Source: a virus
Direction: 5' to 3' (one strand)
Length of the DNA: 50,026 nucleotides
IMG/VR virus record: IMGVR_UViG_3300035698_025207
Coordinates: 1-50,026 of that record
The position numbers were made by a program, and so were the translations under genes. This document shows, piece by piece, positions 1 through 7,196 of the stretch. Position 1 is the stretch's first letter, and the number at the start of each line of letters is the position of its first letter. A model generated the notes under the pieces. It was given only the letters and a program-made list of their open reading frames with translations, was not told where the DNA came from and ran no database searches.

Positions 1-249
1 GCCCATACTTCTAAGCACATCACCCACATCTTTAATTGAGGCCCCCGTTGAAGCAAGCGTCGCAAGAATATTGCCCGTTCCAGTAACTTGAACCATAACT
101 TCAACCTCATCTGACGATTTTGCAATAATTTCCTTTGCTATCCCTACTATCCCATCTTTTGAAGTTTGAGCGGTTAGAACAAATCCATCCCTATCCATAC
201 AAAGCAAGTCGCCAGAGCATATACCCACATATCCTTTCATTCTCATCAT
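1..249 (-). CDS. Partial uncharacterised protein, runs off the left edge
   Basis: The reading frame stays open from two adjacent ATGs at 249/246 to base 1 and gives 83 residues without a stop. The N-terminal part has a short beta-rich look (GDLLCMDRDGFVLTA near residue 14, then GIVGIAKE), a rhythm seen in some phage capsid-decoration or DUF2190-like proteins; that comparison is from memory and weak. The first ATG overlaps the stop of the gene upstream (ATGATGA), so it is probably translationally coupled. No function is assigned. Confidence 0.6.
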   Translation of the reverse strand, partial: MMRMKGYVGICSGDLLCMDRDGFVLTAQTSKDGIVGIAKEIIAKSSDEVEVMVQVTGTGNILATLASTGASIKDVGDVLRSMG

Positions 250-581
250 TGTCTACACTGCTCCAGAAAATCTCTATACTCAAAATCCCGAAACCTTAAC
301 TTTCTCTGATCCATCCTTCCTTGCACAGAAAACTTTACCCTTTCTTTGTTAAGGAATAAGGCTTCACAAACATCCTCGAAACTAACAGGAATATCATCTT
401 CATCCCATTGCCCAAACAACCAACAATGCGCTTCCTGATATTCCTCTTTTTCATCGCCATAACAAGCAAGATCGTTAATGGCTGTTTGCAGCATTCTTTC
501 GTGCAACATTGTGATTCCGTCTATTGATGGCCGTTCGTCTTCTTTTTTTGCTGACCATCTTCTTCTTTTATAGACGGTCAT
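246..581 (-). CDS. Uncharacterised 111-aa phage protein
   Basis: Start ATG at 581 follows an AGGAGGATAAA ribosome binding site. The basic N-terminus (YKRRRWSAKK) is followed by a helical core around LHERMLQTAINDL and then SFEDVCEALFLNKERV. This arrangement, an acidic AI-x-DL helix followed by SF-x-x-(I/V)CE-x-L, recalls a widespread uncharacterised small phage family. The SFEDVCEALFL segment could be a helix-turn-helix, so a DNA-binding or regulatory role is possible but is inference only. It ends by overlapping the start of the left-edge gene. Confidence 0.75.
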   Translation of the reverse strand: MTVYKRRRWSAKKEDERPSIDGITMLHERMLQTAINDLACYGDEKEEYQEAHCWLFGQWDEDDIPVSFEDVCEALFLNKERVKFSVQGRMDQRKLRFRDFEYRDFLEQCRQ

Positions 582-595
582 TTTATCCTCCTATA

Positions 596-799
596 TTAAA
601 CATCTATTTTTAAAAGCTCCACTTCTGTAACAAATTTCTTTGTGCCAGGCCTACTTAAAATCTGCCGTATATCCTCTTTCTTTACCGATGCAAGCCGACT
701 AATATTCTCCAACGCTTCCTCTACCGCCTTCTTGCACGATTCCATGTTCTTGTCATCAATATCACTAACCACATAAGTCATCTGTTCTGATATTATCAT
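596..799 (-). CDS. Uncharacterised 67-aa protein
   Basis: ATG at 799 is preceded by AAGGAGACAGAAA, a good ribosome binding site. The product is mostly helical in the middle (residues about 16-50) with no cysteine cluster or membrane segment. It is the first gene after a hairpin terminator and a perfect TTGACA box, so it probably opens a new transcript that continues to the left edge. I do not recognise the family. Confidence 0.65.
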   Translation of the reverse strand: MIISEQMTYVVSDIDDKNMESCKKAVEEALENISRLASVKKEDIRQILSRPGTKKFVTEVELLKIDV

Positions 800-816
800 T
801 TTCTGTCTCCTTGTTT

Positions 817-845
817 TATTTTCAACACCCCCGCCTAAATGTCAA
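817..845 (-). promoter_or_regulatory. Possible promoter with perfect TTGACA box
   Basis: On the minus strand TTGACA lies at 845-840, and about 17 bases further on is AAAATA (about 822-817), followed by the ribosome binding site of the 799 gene. The -35 hexamer is perfect but the -10 is poor. Its position just after a hairpin terminator supports a role. Confidence 0.4.
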
Positions 846-860
846 GGGAAAGATAACATT

Positions 861-885
861 AAAATCAGCGGCGTTTAGTCCGCTG
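861..885 (-). terminator. Hairpin terminator after the 66-aa gene
   Basis: On the minus strand CAGCGG and CCGCTG form a 6-bp GC stem with an 8-base loop, followed directly by ATTTTAAT. It lies just downstream of the stop at 914 and just upstream of the TTGACA box at 845. The U-run is short, so termination may be partial. Confidence 0.5.
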
Positions 886-894
886 GGTTGACTG

Positions 895-910
895 GTTATA
901 AAGAAATCAC
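895..910. repeat. Left copy of a 16-bp perfect inverted repeat
   Basis: GTTATAAAGAAATCAC at 895-910 is the exact reverse complement of 1136-1151. The pair brackets the small gene at 914-1114. In the transcript the two arms could pair and enclose the whole gene. Confidence 0.8.
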
Positions 911-913
911 GGG

Positions 914-1114
914 TCACAATCTCGGATCATCCCCATGATCGAATCCAGGGTCTTGTTTTTTATTTGGTGATTCTCCCCCATCAATAATACTTGATCGACC
1001 TCCCCTTGGTCCGTCCCACCAATCTTCATCATCTCTAATTTCTTTACCGGTCATACCTCTAACTCTATTACCATTTTTGTCAAAAATGTTGTGTGATGAA
1101 CAATAATTACACAT
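914..1114 (-). CDS. Uncharacterised 66-aa hydrophilic protein between inverted repeats
   Basis: ATG at 1114 follows AAAGGAGATTAAGACT. The N-terminus has CNYC (C2, C5) with His8, a possible partial metal site. The rest is charged and probably disordered (DDEDWWDGPRGG, then GFDHGDDPR). The gene alone is bracketed by a 16-bp perfect inverted repeat and followed by a hairpin terminator, which suggests an acquired single-gene cassette. Function unknown. Confidence 0.7.
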   Translation of the reverse strand: MCNYCSSHNIFDKNGNRVRGMTGKEIRDDEDWWDGPRGGRSSIIDGGESPNKKQDPGFDHGDDPRL

Positions 1115-1135
1115 AGTCTTAATCTCCTTTAATTA

Positions 1136-1151
1136 GTGATTTCTTTATAAC
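1136..1151. repeat. Right copy of a 16-bp perfect inverted repeat
   Basis: GTGATTTCTTTATAAC, exact reverse complement of 895-910, lies just upstream of the 66-aa gene on its coding strand. Confidence 0.8.
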
Positions 1152-1154
1152 GAT

Positions 1155-1337
1155 TTAGCTGACCTGCGGCAGTTTTTTGCCGTCAGGGTCCAGCGGGTTG
1201 TTATATTTTTTAGGGCATTGCCCCATTTCGTATAGTCGGCAAATCTTTATCCCATTACCCGTAAAGGGGAGAAAGCACTCCCTGCCGTAACAGGCCTTTT
1301 CTCGCACTTGATATTTTCTTTTCTCACTTTTAGTCAT
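1155..1337 (-). CDS. Small cysteine-rich protein (60 aa)
   Basis: ATG at 1337 sits eight bases after AAGGG; a TTG two codons upstream is a poorer start. Four cysteines (CYGRECF, then CRLYEMGQC) suggest a small zinc-binding fold of about 30 residues. No homologue is recognised. The lysine-rich N-terminus could contact nucleic acid. Confidence 0.6.
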   Translation of the reverse strand: MTKSEKRKYQVREKACYGRECFLPFTGNGIKICRLYEMGQCPKKYNNPLDPDGKKLPQVS

Positions 1338-1360
1338 CGTCAACCCTTAAAATATAACGG

Positions 1361-1603
1361 TTAGTTCAGCGGCCTGTTATGCCCACATTTCTCACAATGC
1401 AGAATTGGATCTTGTTCATGCCCACATTCGGGACACACTATTAAGCCCCTGTCCGCATCTAAGAGAACATCACGCGCAAATTTAAGACCGTGAACAAAAT
1501 TGTTCCAGTAAGAAGCATTATTCATATCATCATTCTCTGTACATTCCTCAGCAAACCGTTGTTTCTCTTTGATTTCCTGATCAATTATTTCTATAGGTTT
1601 CAT
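1361..1603 (-). CDS. Small protein with HGLKF motif and C-terminal zinc ribbon
   Basis: ATG at 1603 overlaps the stop of the upstream gene (ATGA). Residues 1-50 are helical and contain SYWNNFVHGLKFARDVL. Residues about 57-78 carry CPECG ... CEKCGH, a classic four-cysteine zinc ribbon. The helical half is clearly related to the 75-aa protein at 11821-12048, which has SYWQAYVHGLKFVKDVI but no ribbon. Function unknown. Confidence 0.75.
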   Translation of the reverse strand: MKPIEIIDQEIKEKQRFAEECTENDDMNNASYWNNFVHGLKFARDVLLDADRGLIVCPECGHEQDPILHCEKCGHNRPLN

Positions 1604-1761
1604 TTAACCTCCCGCTCCTTCAATGCTTCAAACAACTCTTCGCCTATGGCTTCCCGCAGGTTCTTCTCCTGCTTTCGCGGCCCCCAGGTCTCCCATACTG
1701 GATAATCGTCCTCAACAGGGACGTGGAGGGCGGGGGTGTCCTGAATTATGTATGGGCTCAT
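1600..1761 (-). CDS. Uncharacterised 53-aa acidic protein
   Basis: ATG at 1761 lies directly after the stop of the MazG-like gene; the frame is open further upstream, but a longer start would overlap that gene. The product has a proline-rich first half and a helical end (GEELFEALKEREVK). It is coupled by ATGA overlap to the zinc-ribbon gene. Not recognised. Confidence 0.5.
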   Translation of the reverse strand: MSPYIIQDTPALHVPVEDDYPVWETWGPRKQEKNLREAIGEELFEALKEREVK

Positions 1762-1762
1762 T

Positions 1763-2038
1763 TTAACAGCAATCTCGAAGAAATCTAAAAGCCATTGCCG
1801 CAACCTGCACAGCTTCCTTGCTTATTCTATCCCTACTCGGCTTACGTTTTTTAATTTCGTCCCAAAGCTCGTCAAGCTCTTCAAGGATAACCGCATAGCC
1901 CTCATGCGCTGAATTAAAATCTTTATACTTTTTCGTTGCAGAATCCAATTCATCTATGACTTCTCGAAGAAATGGCAAGTTATTAAATACTCCTTGATAT
2001 TCCCCCATCCAGTATTGACTATGATTTTGTTCTACCAT
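1763..2038 (-). CDS. MazG-like nucleotide pyrophosphohydrolase domain protein (91 aa)
   Basis: The start at 2038 is chosen because GGAGGAAGAGGGG precedes it; an earlier ATG at 2110 would overlap the upstream gene by over 40 bases. Residues about 45-60 read EGYAVILEELDELWDE, matching the EExxE helix that binds Mg2+ in all-alpha NTP pyrophosphohydrolases. This is followed by KEAVQVAAMAFRFLRD, the usual second conserved helix. Phages use such enzymes to hydrolyse dNTPs or alarmone-type nucleotides. The substrate cannot be read from sequence. Confidence 0.7.
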   Translation of the reverse strand: MVEQNHSQYWMGEYQGVFNNLPFLREVIDELDSATKKYKDFNSAHEGYAVILEELDELWDEIKKRKPSRDRISKEAVQVAAMAFRFLRDCC

Positions 2039-2067
2039 CCCCTCTTCCTCCCCGTGTAGGGCATAAA

Positions 2068-2247
2068 TTACGCTATATCCTGTAAGGACATAATCGCGCA
2101 CTCGCCACATTCATTTTTTCTTGTATTTGACACCCACCAGGCACATCGCTCTTTATAGCATTCATATGGTCCTGATGAGTTTGATAAAGTCATAGGACAA
2201 ATTAACTTCGGTAAACTTTCTTTTTCCTTCTCGAAAACCTTTGCCAT
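2068..2247 (-). CDS. Small cysteine-rich phage protein (59 aa)
   Basis: ATG at 2247 is six bases after a G-run; another ATG at 2253 abuts the ribosome binding site. Cysteines are arranged as C (LICPM), CYKERCAWW, ECGECAI, giving five or more potential metal ligands. Small CPM...C..CAWW...CAI proteins are common in phages and are presumed zinc binders. No function known. Confidence 0.6.
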   Translation of the reverse strand: MAKVFEKEKESLPKLICPMTLSNSSGPYECYKERCAWWVSNTRKNECGECAIMSLQDIA

Positions 2248-2275
2248 TGTCATCCCCCCTTCCCCGTCTTAGCCG

Positions 2276-2404
2276 TCAAACATTCCTCTTTCCGCCAGTT
2301 TTCTTGCCTGTACCTTTGCCTGGCGCATTACCCTTGCCTGAACCATGTCCATCTCTCGGTCCTTTTGATCCACTCGGTGGACCTTTTTTATCACCCTTTG
2401 GCAT
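2276..2404 (-). CDS. Gly/Lys-rich disordered micro-protein (42 aa)
   Basis: ATG at 2404 follows GGAGGTGAAAGCAA, a near-ideal site. The product is almost entirely Gly, Lys, Pro and Ser (MPKGDKKGPPSGSKGPRDGH at the start), so it is basic and intrinsically disordered. A longer frame on the same strand (2269-2571) overlaps it but has no ribosome binding site and unnatural composition. A nucleic-acid-binding or charge-neutralising role is possible; this is inference. Confidence 0.65.
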   Translation of the reverse strand: MPKGDKKGPPSGSKGPRDGHGSGKGNAPGKGTGKKTGGKRNV

Positions 2405-2410
2405 TTGCTT

Positions 2411-2614
2411 TCACCTCCTTTCATCCAAATAGATTTTGATTTTCCATTTGATCCAATAACAGAACAAAATATCAAACTGAAAAACACCTTGATACCAACC
2501 AAATTGAAACAACGATGAAACATTATTTGACGTTTCAATGCTAAAAATATCAAGCAACAAAGTATGTTCAAACTTCAAATATTCAAACTCTAATTCTATT
2601 AGCGAGATCTTCAT
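2411..2614 (-). CDS. Small aromatic-rich protein (67 aa)
   Basis: ATG at 2614 follows AGAAAGGAAAAACTAAA. The C-terminal half is strongly aromatic and hydrophobic (FQFGWYQGVFQFDILFCYW) and ends in a basic tail. The 44-aa protein at 25098-25232 shows the same pattern (FGITVSWNTG then hydrophobic residues and a terminal W), so they may be relatives. It may be a membrane-associated beta hairpin. Function unknown. Confidence 0.6.
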   Translation of the reverse strand: MKISLIELEFEYLKFEHTLLLDIFSIETSNNVSSLFQFGWYQGVFQFDILFCYWIKWKIKIYLDERR

Positions 2615-2629
2615 TTTAGTTTTTCCTTT

Positions 2630-4273
2630 CTATCCGTTCCATTTTTTGCTTCCTCGATATTGTATCTTTTTCAGAAACCTATATATCCTTAGTTTATGAG
2701 CCCAATAAAGCAAGAATGTTTTCAACAAATCCTTCATCCAGCATTTTATGTACAATCTCAATCGACCTGACCTGATAACAGTTCTCCAATACGACTTCTG
2801 AAAAGGCCACAGACACCACATCCTCTCAAACATAGGAGTTGCATGAAAATGACGATTCCACTTATCCCAAAGTTTCTCCAGATCAATTTTATGTTCGCTC
2901 AATCGAAAACGTTCGATAGGATTGAGGCGATTGTTTATGAGCAAAGAATATTCATCTTTATCAAGTTTTGGTTCACAATACTTTTCATAAATCTTTGTGC
3001 CAGGATATGGGGTTGTTACTCCGAATATAACTCCCGCTGTCGGTTTGATCTCCTCAAGGAACTTATGGGTTGCTTTCAAGTCCTCTTCGGTCTCCCCGGG
3101 CAAATTCAACAACATAGTCGCAAACGATCTTATCTTATACTTTCTGCACCACTCGAATACCTGTCTTGTTTGATCAAGCCTTATCTTCTTATTTACATTC
3201 CATAACAATCTTTCAACCCCTGTCTCGACACCTATGTCTAATTGGATACATCCTGTTTCCTTTAATCCTCTTATCATTTCCTCTGTTGCCGTATCTGCTC
3301 TTGTCTGGCAGGCATAAGGAGTGACTTCTTTCGGCTTGTTCCAATTTTTATAACTTCCAGGTTCAGCATATCCAGCTCTCATTCCCTTCATTTCGGGTTC
3401 CCAATCCAAACACATCTTTGCTTCAAACCAATTACGCATCCACTTCTTTGACATCCCAAACATATCGTCAAACAAATAAAAGAAATCAATATTATAGTGA
3501 AATTTCAAATACAAAATCTCATTAACAACATCTCCAACCGGCCTTAGTCTTGCCGCCTTGCCTTTGTTTGCCTTCCAAACAGCATTAGCGCAACAAAAGT
3601 CACAATTAAAAGGACATCCCCTGCCAGCAAATACACAAACCATTGACGTATAAATTCTTCGGATAATAAGTTTCTGAGGGCGAAGGTAATAAACCATATC
3701 CACCAGATCATAAGCAGGCATCGACAATGTTTCAAGACCCATAAATTGCCTTTGTTCAGTTTTGATAAATTTCCCTTCCTTATAATACCCATGATAATAA
3801 TCCCCTTCTTCTTGCCAAAATGCTATTCCTTTTATTTCATGCAAATTAGAAAAAACAACATTATTTCCTTGATATAATTCCCAGCAAGTTTCTTCCCCTT
3901 CACCCATAACAGCTACATCAAAGGGTGATCCTTCGTAGATAAAATCCTCAGGACAAATTGTGGCATGTGCATTTCCGACAAGTAACAACGAATTTGGTAA
4001 TATATTCTTAACAAAGTTACCAAGCTCCATAACATTAGAATAATCGGAATGAAAAGAAGCCAACCCAACAAAAAGGGATGTTTTTCCCTCAATCTTAGAA
4101 GCAATTTCTCTATAGTGTCTTTTGATTTCATTTACTGTATCACCTCCCTTTACATCTATAATATCAACATTCAATCCTTTCTTTCTTAGATATGCCGCCA
4201 GATACAAAAAATAATATGGAGGGTGAGGATTTCTTGCATTAGTAGGACTTGTTATGAACAGAAAATCAAGCAT
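2630..4273 (-). CDS. B12-binding-domain radical SAM protein (547 aa)
   Basis: The start ATG at 4273 follows AAGGAGAAAAA. Residues 1-140 form a Rossmann-like cobalamin-binding domain (ITSPTNARNPHPPYYFLYLA, then a conserved VMGEGEET). Residues C220, C224, C227 (GRGCPFNCDFCC) are the [4Fe-4S]/SAM cluster motif, and LPGETEED near residue 395 and TPYPGT near 420 are typical of the barrel. About 100 basic, aromatic-rich residues at the C-terminus could touch membranes. Family members carry out methylations or C-C bond chemistry on lipids, sugars or peptides; the substrate here is unknown. The glycan-island context suggests a sugar or lipid. Confidence 0.88.
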   Translation of the reverse strand: MLDFLFITSPTNARNPHPPYYFLYLAAYLRKKGLNVDIIDVKGGDTVNEIKRHYREIASKIEGKTSLFVGLASFHSDYSNVMELGNFVKNILPNSLLLVGNAHATICPEDFIYEGSPFDVAVMGEGEETCWELYQGNNVVFSNLHEIKGIAFWQEEGDYYHGYYKEGKFIKTEQRQFMGLETLSMPAYDLVDMVYYLRPQKLIIRRIYTSMVCVFAGRGCPFNCDFCCANAVWKANKGKAARLRPVGDVVNEILYLKFHYNIDFFYLFDDMFGMSKKWMRNWFEAKMCLDWEPEMKGMRAGYAEPGSYKNWNKPKEVTPYACQTRADTATEEMIRGLKETGCIQLDIGVETGVERLLWNVNKKIRLDQTRQVFEWCRKYKIRSFATMLLNLPGETEEDLKATHKFLEEIKPTAGVIFGVTTPYPGTKIYEKYCEPKLDKDEYSLLINNRLNPIERFRLSEHKIDLEKLWDKWNRHFHATPMFERMWCLWPFQKSYWRTVIRSGRLRLYIKCWMKDLLKTFLLYWAHKLRIYRFLKKIQYRGSKKWNG

Positions 4274-4282
4274 TTTTTCTCC

Positions 4283-4477
4283 TTAATAAAACTGAGGATC
4301 ATATTTATGAATTTTCATATTAGCATCTATTTGTGTCGAGGATATATAAAATCGAATCTTAACCGCGGTTTTATAATGCCGCCAGAAAAAAGTCATTCTA
4401 AGCCATAAAGGATTCTTACAGACAAAATAATTGATTCCATTTTTATATTCCTCTCCTTCTTTTATTTTATATAACAT
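4283..4477 (-). CDS. Uncharacterised 64-aa basic protein
   Basis: ATG at 4477 follows GGAGGTGTGAT. The product is basic and aromatic (NPLWLRMTFFWRHYKTAVK in the middle), without a clear membrane segment. It lies between a membrane-anchored protein and the radical SAM gene. Not recognised. Confidence 0.55.
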   Translation of the reverse strand: MLYKIKEGEEYKNGINYFVCKNPLWLRMTFFWRHYKTAVKIRFYISSTQIDANMKIHKYDPQFY

Positions 4478-4478
4478 A

Positions 4479-5060
4479 TCACACCTCCAAATACCGACAA
4501 ACTTTGTTCATTGCCTTGATCTCATTTTGTATTATCTCTTCTTTTTTCTTTTGCCTTTCTTTTTGCGCCGCCTCTTCCTTTATCCTCGCCTCCTCCTGAA
4601 GTTGTTTAATAGTAAGAATAGGTTCCTCTCGAAATTCAGGATTAGCTGGATAGGCCATCGCAAAACTTACAGTTACGCTTGACAAATTAGGCGACATTGA
4701 TACTCCGCTCGGAACATGTATTGTAGGATAAGTATTCAAATCTATTTCTTCTGATTCTGACGGAACATTTTCTATTTCATCAGACTGTGAAGAATCAGCC
4801 GATTTCACAGTTTCTGTTTTCTGAACAATAGCTTCTTTTATTATTGAATTTGCCTCTTCCATCTCCTTCCCGATTATAGGTATTATCCATGATTTCTTTA
4901 TTTTCCTTCTCTCATTCCATTGTTTACAAAGATCAAGCAAAGGCTTTCCTGAAAGCATAGAAACAGATGATGAACGCAAAGCAACAGCCAGCAATAACCA
5001 AATACTAAATGTTACGGCTATAGATACAATTATAAGTGTAAAAAGAGTTTCTGCATCCAT
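4479..5060 (-). CDS. Membrane-anchored protein with disordered acidic centre (193 aa)
   Basis: Residues about 6-28 form one strong transmembrane helix. Residues about 85-145 are Ser/Glu/Pro-rich and probably disordered. Residues 150-185 are a charged helix, likely coiled coil (LQEEARIKEEAAQKERQKKK). This suggests a type I or III membrane anchor with a cytoplasmic or periplasmic coiled coil. It follows the NeuB-type synthase by about 10 bases. Function unknown. Confidence 0.65.
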   Translation of the reverse strand: MDAETLFTLIIVSIAVTFSIWLLLAVALRSSSVSMLSGKPLLDLCKQWNERRKIKKSWIIPIIGKEMEEANSIIKEAIVQKTETVKSADSSQSDEIENVPSESEEIDLNTYPTIHVPSGVSMSPNLSSVTVSFAMAYPANPEFREEPILTIKQLQEEARIKEEAAQKERQKKKEEIIQNEIKAMNKVCRYLEV

Positions 5061-5069
5061 AATACCCTC

Positions 5070-5822
5070 TCACTTTGACAAGATTTCAAACTCATCCCTG
5101 AACTCGCACAATGCCAGCAGTTCATCTTGCTCTATAGAGCAAACATGATCAGGGCCAGGAGCTTTCCTGTCATAGGTAAAATGTTTTTCTATAATCTTTG
5201 CCCCCATAACTATCGCTGTTATTGCCGCTGTTATCCCAACCGTATGATCGGAAAAACCATCAAAATTATAACTATCAAAAATATCCTTTGTAATATTCAC
5301 CTCTTCAAGAGAAGTTGGATATTTAGATATGCAATAAAGAAAAAAACTCAAACTTGTCTTAATAAATTTATTCCTCATGCTCAATATGCTTTCGCCATAT
5401 TCATTACATTTTTCTAAAGTCATCCATCCCATACTAACAAGATAGGGCTTGCCTGTTGCCCTTACCAACTTGACATATTCCTTGTCGAAAATCATTCTAC
5501 TCGCTATCTTATGCCTGTCAACATTCAGCTCTTCCAGCCATTTTAATCTTATAGGATCAAATGCAGACGCCATAAACTCAATGTTTAATCCGTCACAATA
5601 TCCCTTCAACATCGCAACTTCCTCAAAAGACAATTCCGCTCCTTTGATTTCAAACCAATCGTCCTTAAAAAAGTCTTTTTTGTTTAATGTCTTTTCAGGA
5701 TCATAAAACTGAAACTTGGCGACATCGGCGCCGGCATCTTTGGCTTGTTTGATAAGCCATCTTGCCATGTCCATATCGCCCCCATGATTGATTCCAATTT
5801 CCGCGATAATTTGCACCCTCAT
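5070..5822 (-). CDS. NeuB/PseI-type nonulosonic acid synthase lacking the SAF domain
   Basis: The family condenses phosphoenolpyruvate with a C6 amino sugar to make sialic, legionaminic or pseudaminic acid. Conserved TIM-barrel motifs are present: AEIGINHGG (7-15), SDHT (191-194), EKHFT (212-216) and GPDH (223-226). The protein ends at 250 residues, whereas full-length family members are about 340-350 with a C-terminal antifreeze-like (SAF) domain that lids the neighbouring active site; that domain is absent here and is not encoded just downstream. The start overlaps the stop of the glycosyltransferase upstream (ATGA). Activity without SAF is uncertain. Confidence 0.88.
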   Translation of the reverse strand: MRVQIIAEIGINHGGDMDMARWLIKQAKDAGADVAKFQFYDPEKTLNKKDFFKDDWFEIKGAELSFEEVAMLKGYCDGLNIEFMASAFDPIRLKWLEELNVDRHKIASRMIFDKEYVKLVRATGKPYLVSMGWMTLEKCNEYGESILSMRNKFIKTSLSFFLYCISKYPTSLEEVNITKDIFDSYNFDGFSDHTVGITAAITAIVMGAKIIEKHFTYDRKAPGPDHVCSIEQDELLALCEFRDEFEILSK

Positions 5823-6649
5823 TTATATCTCTCCTGCTTGTACCATCTTGCTCTTATTCTTTGTTGCCAACTATAAGGAAGGATATCAAATATCTCCATT
5901 ACATAATAATACAACATTATCTTTCGATACCACATTCCGTCAACATATGGTGTCCATCTCTTCACAACTCGCCGCGATTCTTTCCTTCTCTTATGTGCTT
6001 CCGATATCACGGTGCCGGAATGTATGTCCAAAGTCCCGACCAATATATCAGGAATAAAATGCAGTTGGTATTCAAAGGCGACCTTCAACCACAAGTCCCA
6101 ATCGTGACTTATATCAAGGCTCATATCCATAGGCCCGTATTTATCATAAACGTCCTTTCTGATAACAACGGAAGATGTCGGGACAAAGTTCTTCTTGAGC
6201 AGAAAGGGAAATACCTCTCCCGAATGACAGGTTGACATCTTGCTCCAAAATACGGAACTTCTTCTATCCTCATATCTAACTAACAGGTCGTGATAAGAAA
6301 AGGCCTCTCCTGTCGCTTCAAGATATCCAACTTGCGTTTCGAGCTTTTCCTTCCTCCAACTATCATCACTGTCCAAAAAGGCCAGATACTTACCAAAGGC
6401 ATGACCGCAACCCAAATTGCGAGGAATTACAGGCGAGCCGCTATTCTTACGGGTCTCCAGATGCCTAATTCGATCATCTGTATATTTCCAGGAAGAAATA
6501 ACCTGCTTTGTATTATCTGTTGAACAATCGTCAACAATAATCAATTCCCAATCCTCAAAAGTCTGTCTCTTTACCGACGCCATTGCAACGGCCAATCTAT
6601 CAACCCGATTATAAGTCGGCAATATCACTGATACCACAGGCCTTTTCAT
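5819..6649 (-). CDS. GT2-family glycosyltransferase (276 aa)
   Basis: A GT-A fold is shown by VSVILPTYNRVDRLAVA at residues 6-22, the VDDCSTDNT nucleotide-binding stretch near 40 and the DSD metal motif at 93-95. HDWDLWLK near residue 185 is the usual acceptor-side acid region. No membrane helix is present. It probably adds a sugar to a surface glycan or lipid in the cytoplasm. It is translationally coupled to the NeuB-type gene. Confidence 0.88.
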   Translation of the reverse strand: MKRPVVSVILPTYNRVDRLAVAMASVKRQTFEDWELIIVDDCSTDNTKQVISSWKYTDDRIRHLETRKNSGSPVIPRNLGCGHAFGKYLAFLDSDDSWRKEKLETQVGYLEATGEAFSYHDLLVRYEDRRSSVFWSKMSTCHSGEVFPFLLKKNFVPTSSVVIRKDVYDKYGPMDMSLDISHDWDLWLKVAFEYQLHFIPDILVGTLDIHSGTVISEAHKRRKESRRVVKRWTPYVDGMWYRKIMLYYYVMEIFDILPYSWQQRIRARWYKQERYK

Positions 6650-6973
6650 TTATTCTCCTTTATTTCTTATTTTATATTTATGCATATCAACAGAACCCTG
6701 CCATACATAGTATTTATCATCGTTATCAAAGATAACAACATATATTTCAGAACCAATAGGCATACCTGGAAAATATCTTAATGGAATTTCAATAACAAAG
6801 AATGCCTTTTCCGTTTTAATCTGAACTTTAGTATATTCATTGCAACTTGTTCCAATATCATCAACACTAATTACTTTTCCAATAGAAATTCTTGAAATTT
6901 CCTGTTCTTCATTTCCACAGGAAACACCAAATATTAAGAAAAATAAAATTATTGATACCAGAAGTTTTTTCAT
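6650..6973 (-). CDS. Small predicted lipoprotein (107 aa)
   Basis: The N-terminus is a signal peptide (KK then a hydrophobic run) ending in FGVSC, a lipobox with Cys19 as the lipidation site. The mature part is a small beta-rich domain of about 88 residues with one further cysteine. Phage lipoproteins are often superinfection-exclusion factors or receptor blockers; this is inference from location, not sequence. Its position inside a glycan island fits a role at the host surface. Confidence 0.7.
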   Translation of the reverse strand: MKKLLVSIILFFLIFGVSCGNEEQEISRISIGKVISVDDIGTSCNEYTKVQIKTEKAFFVIEIPLRYFPGMPIGSEIYVVIFDNDDKYYVWQGSVDMHKYKIRNKGE

Positions 6974-6974
6974 T

Positions 6975-7196
6975 TTAATTAAAGCCCTTTCCTATAATTA
7001 TTGAAGGTTTATGTTTTTGCAAATTCTTAGTCTCTGTAAAAATAGTTCCTGTCCCATTCTTATAATCATTTAACTGTTCCTCCATAAGAACATGAAGAAG
7101 AGTTATCAAACTTGCCTTTGGTTTATTATATCTGCTTCTCAAATAATTTTCCCAATCGGCTTTCTTTGTTTTTGATATTTGCAAGGAGATCTTCAT
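6975..7196 (-). CDS. Uncharacterised 73-aa protein
   Basis: ATG at 7196 uses the GGAG in the end of the upstream glycosyltransferase gene. The first 45 residues are helical (TKKADWENYLRSRYNKPKAS) and resemble small DNA-binding or clp-adaptor-like phage proteins only in general composition. Not recognised. Confidence 0.55.
   Translation of the reverse strand: MKISLQISKTKKADWENYLRSRYNKPKASLITLLHVLMEEQLNDYKNGTGTIFTETKNLQKHKPSIIIGKGFN

Noticed and set aside
2269-2571. A 100-codon minus-strand frame
   Set aside because: It overlaps two shorter genes (2276-2404 and 2411-2614) that have good ribosome binding sites and natural composition.
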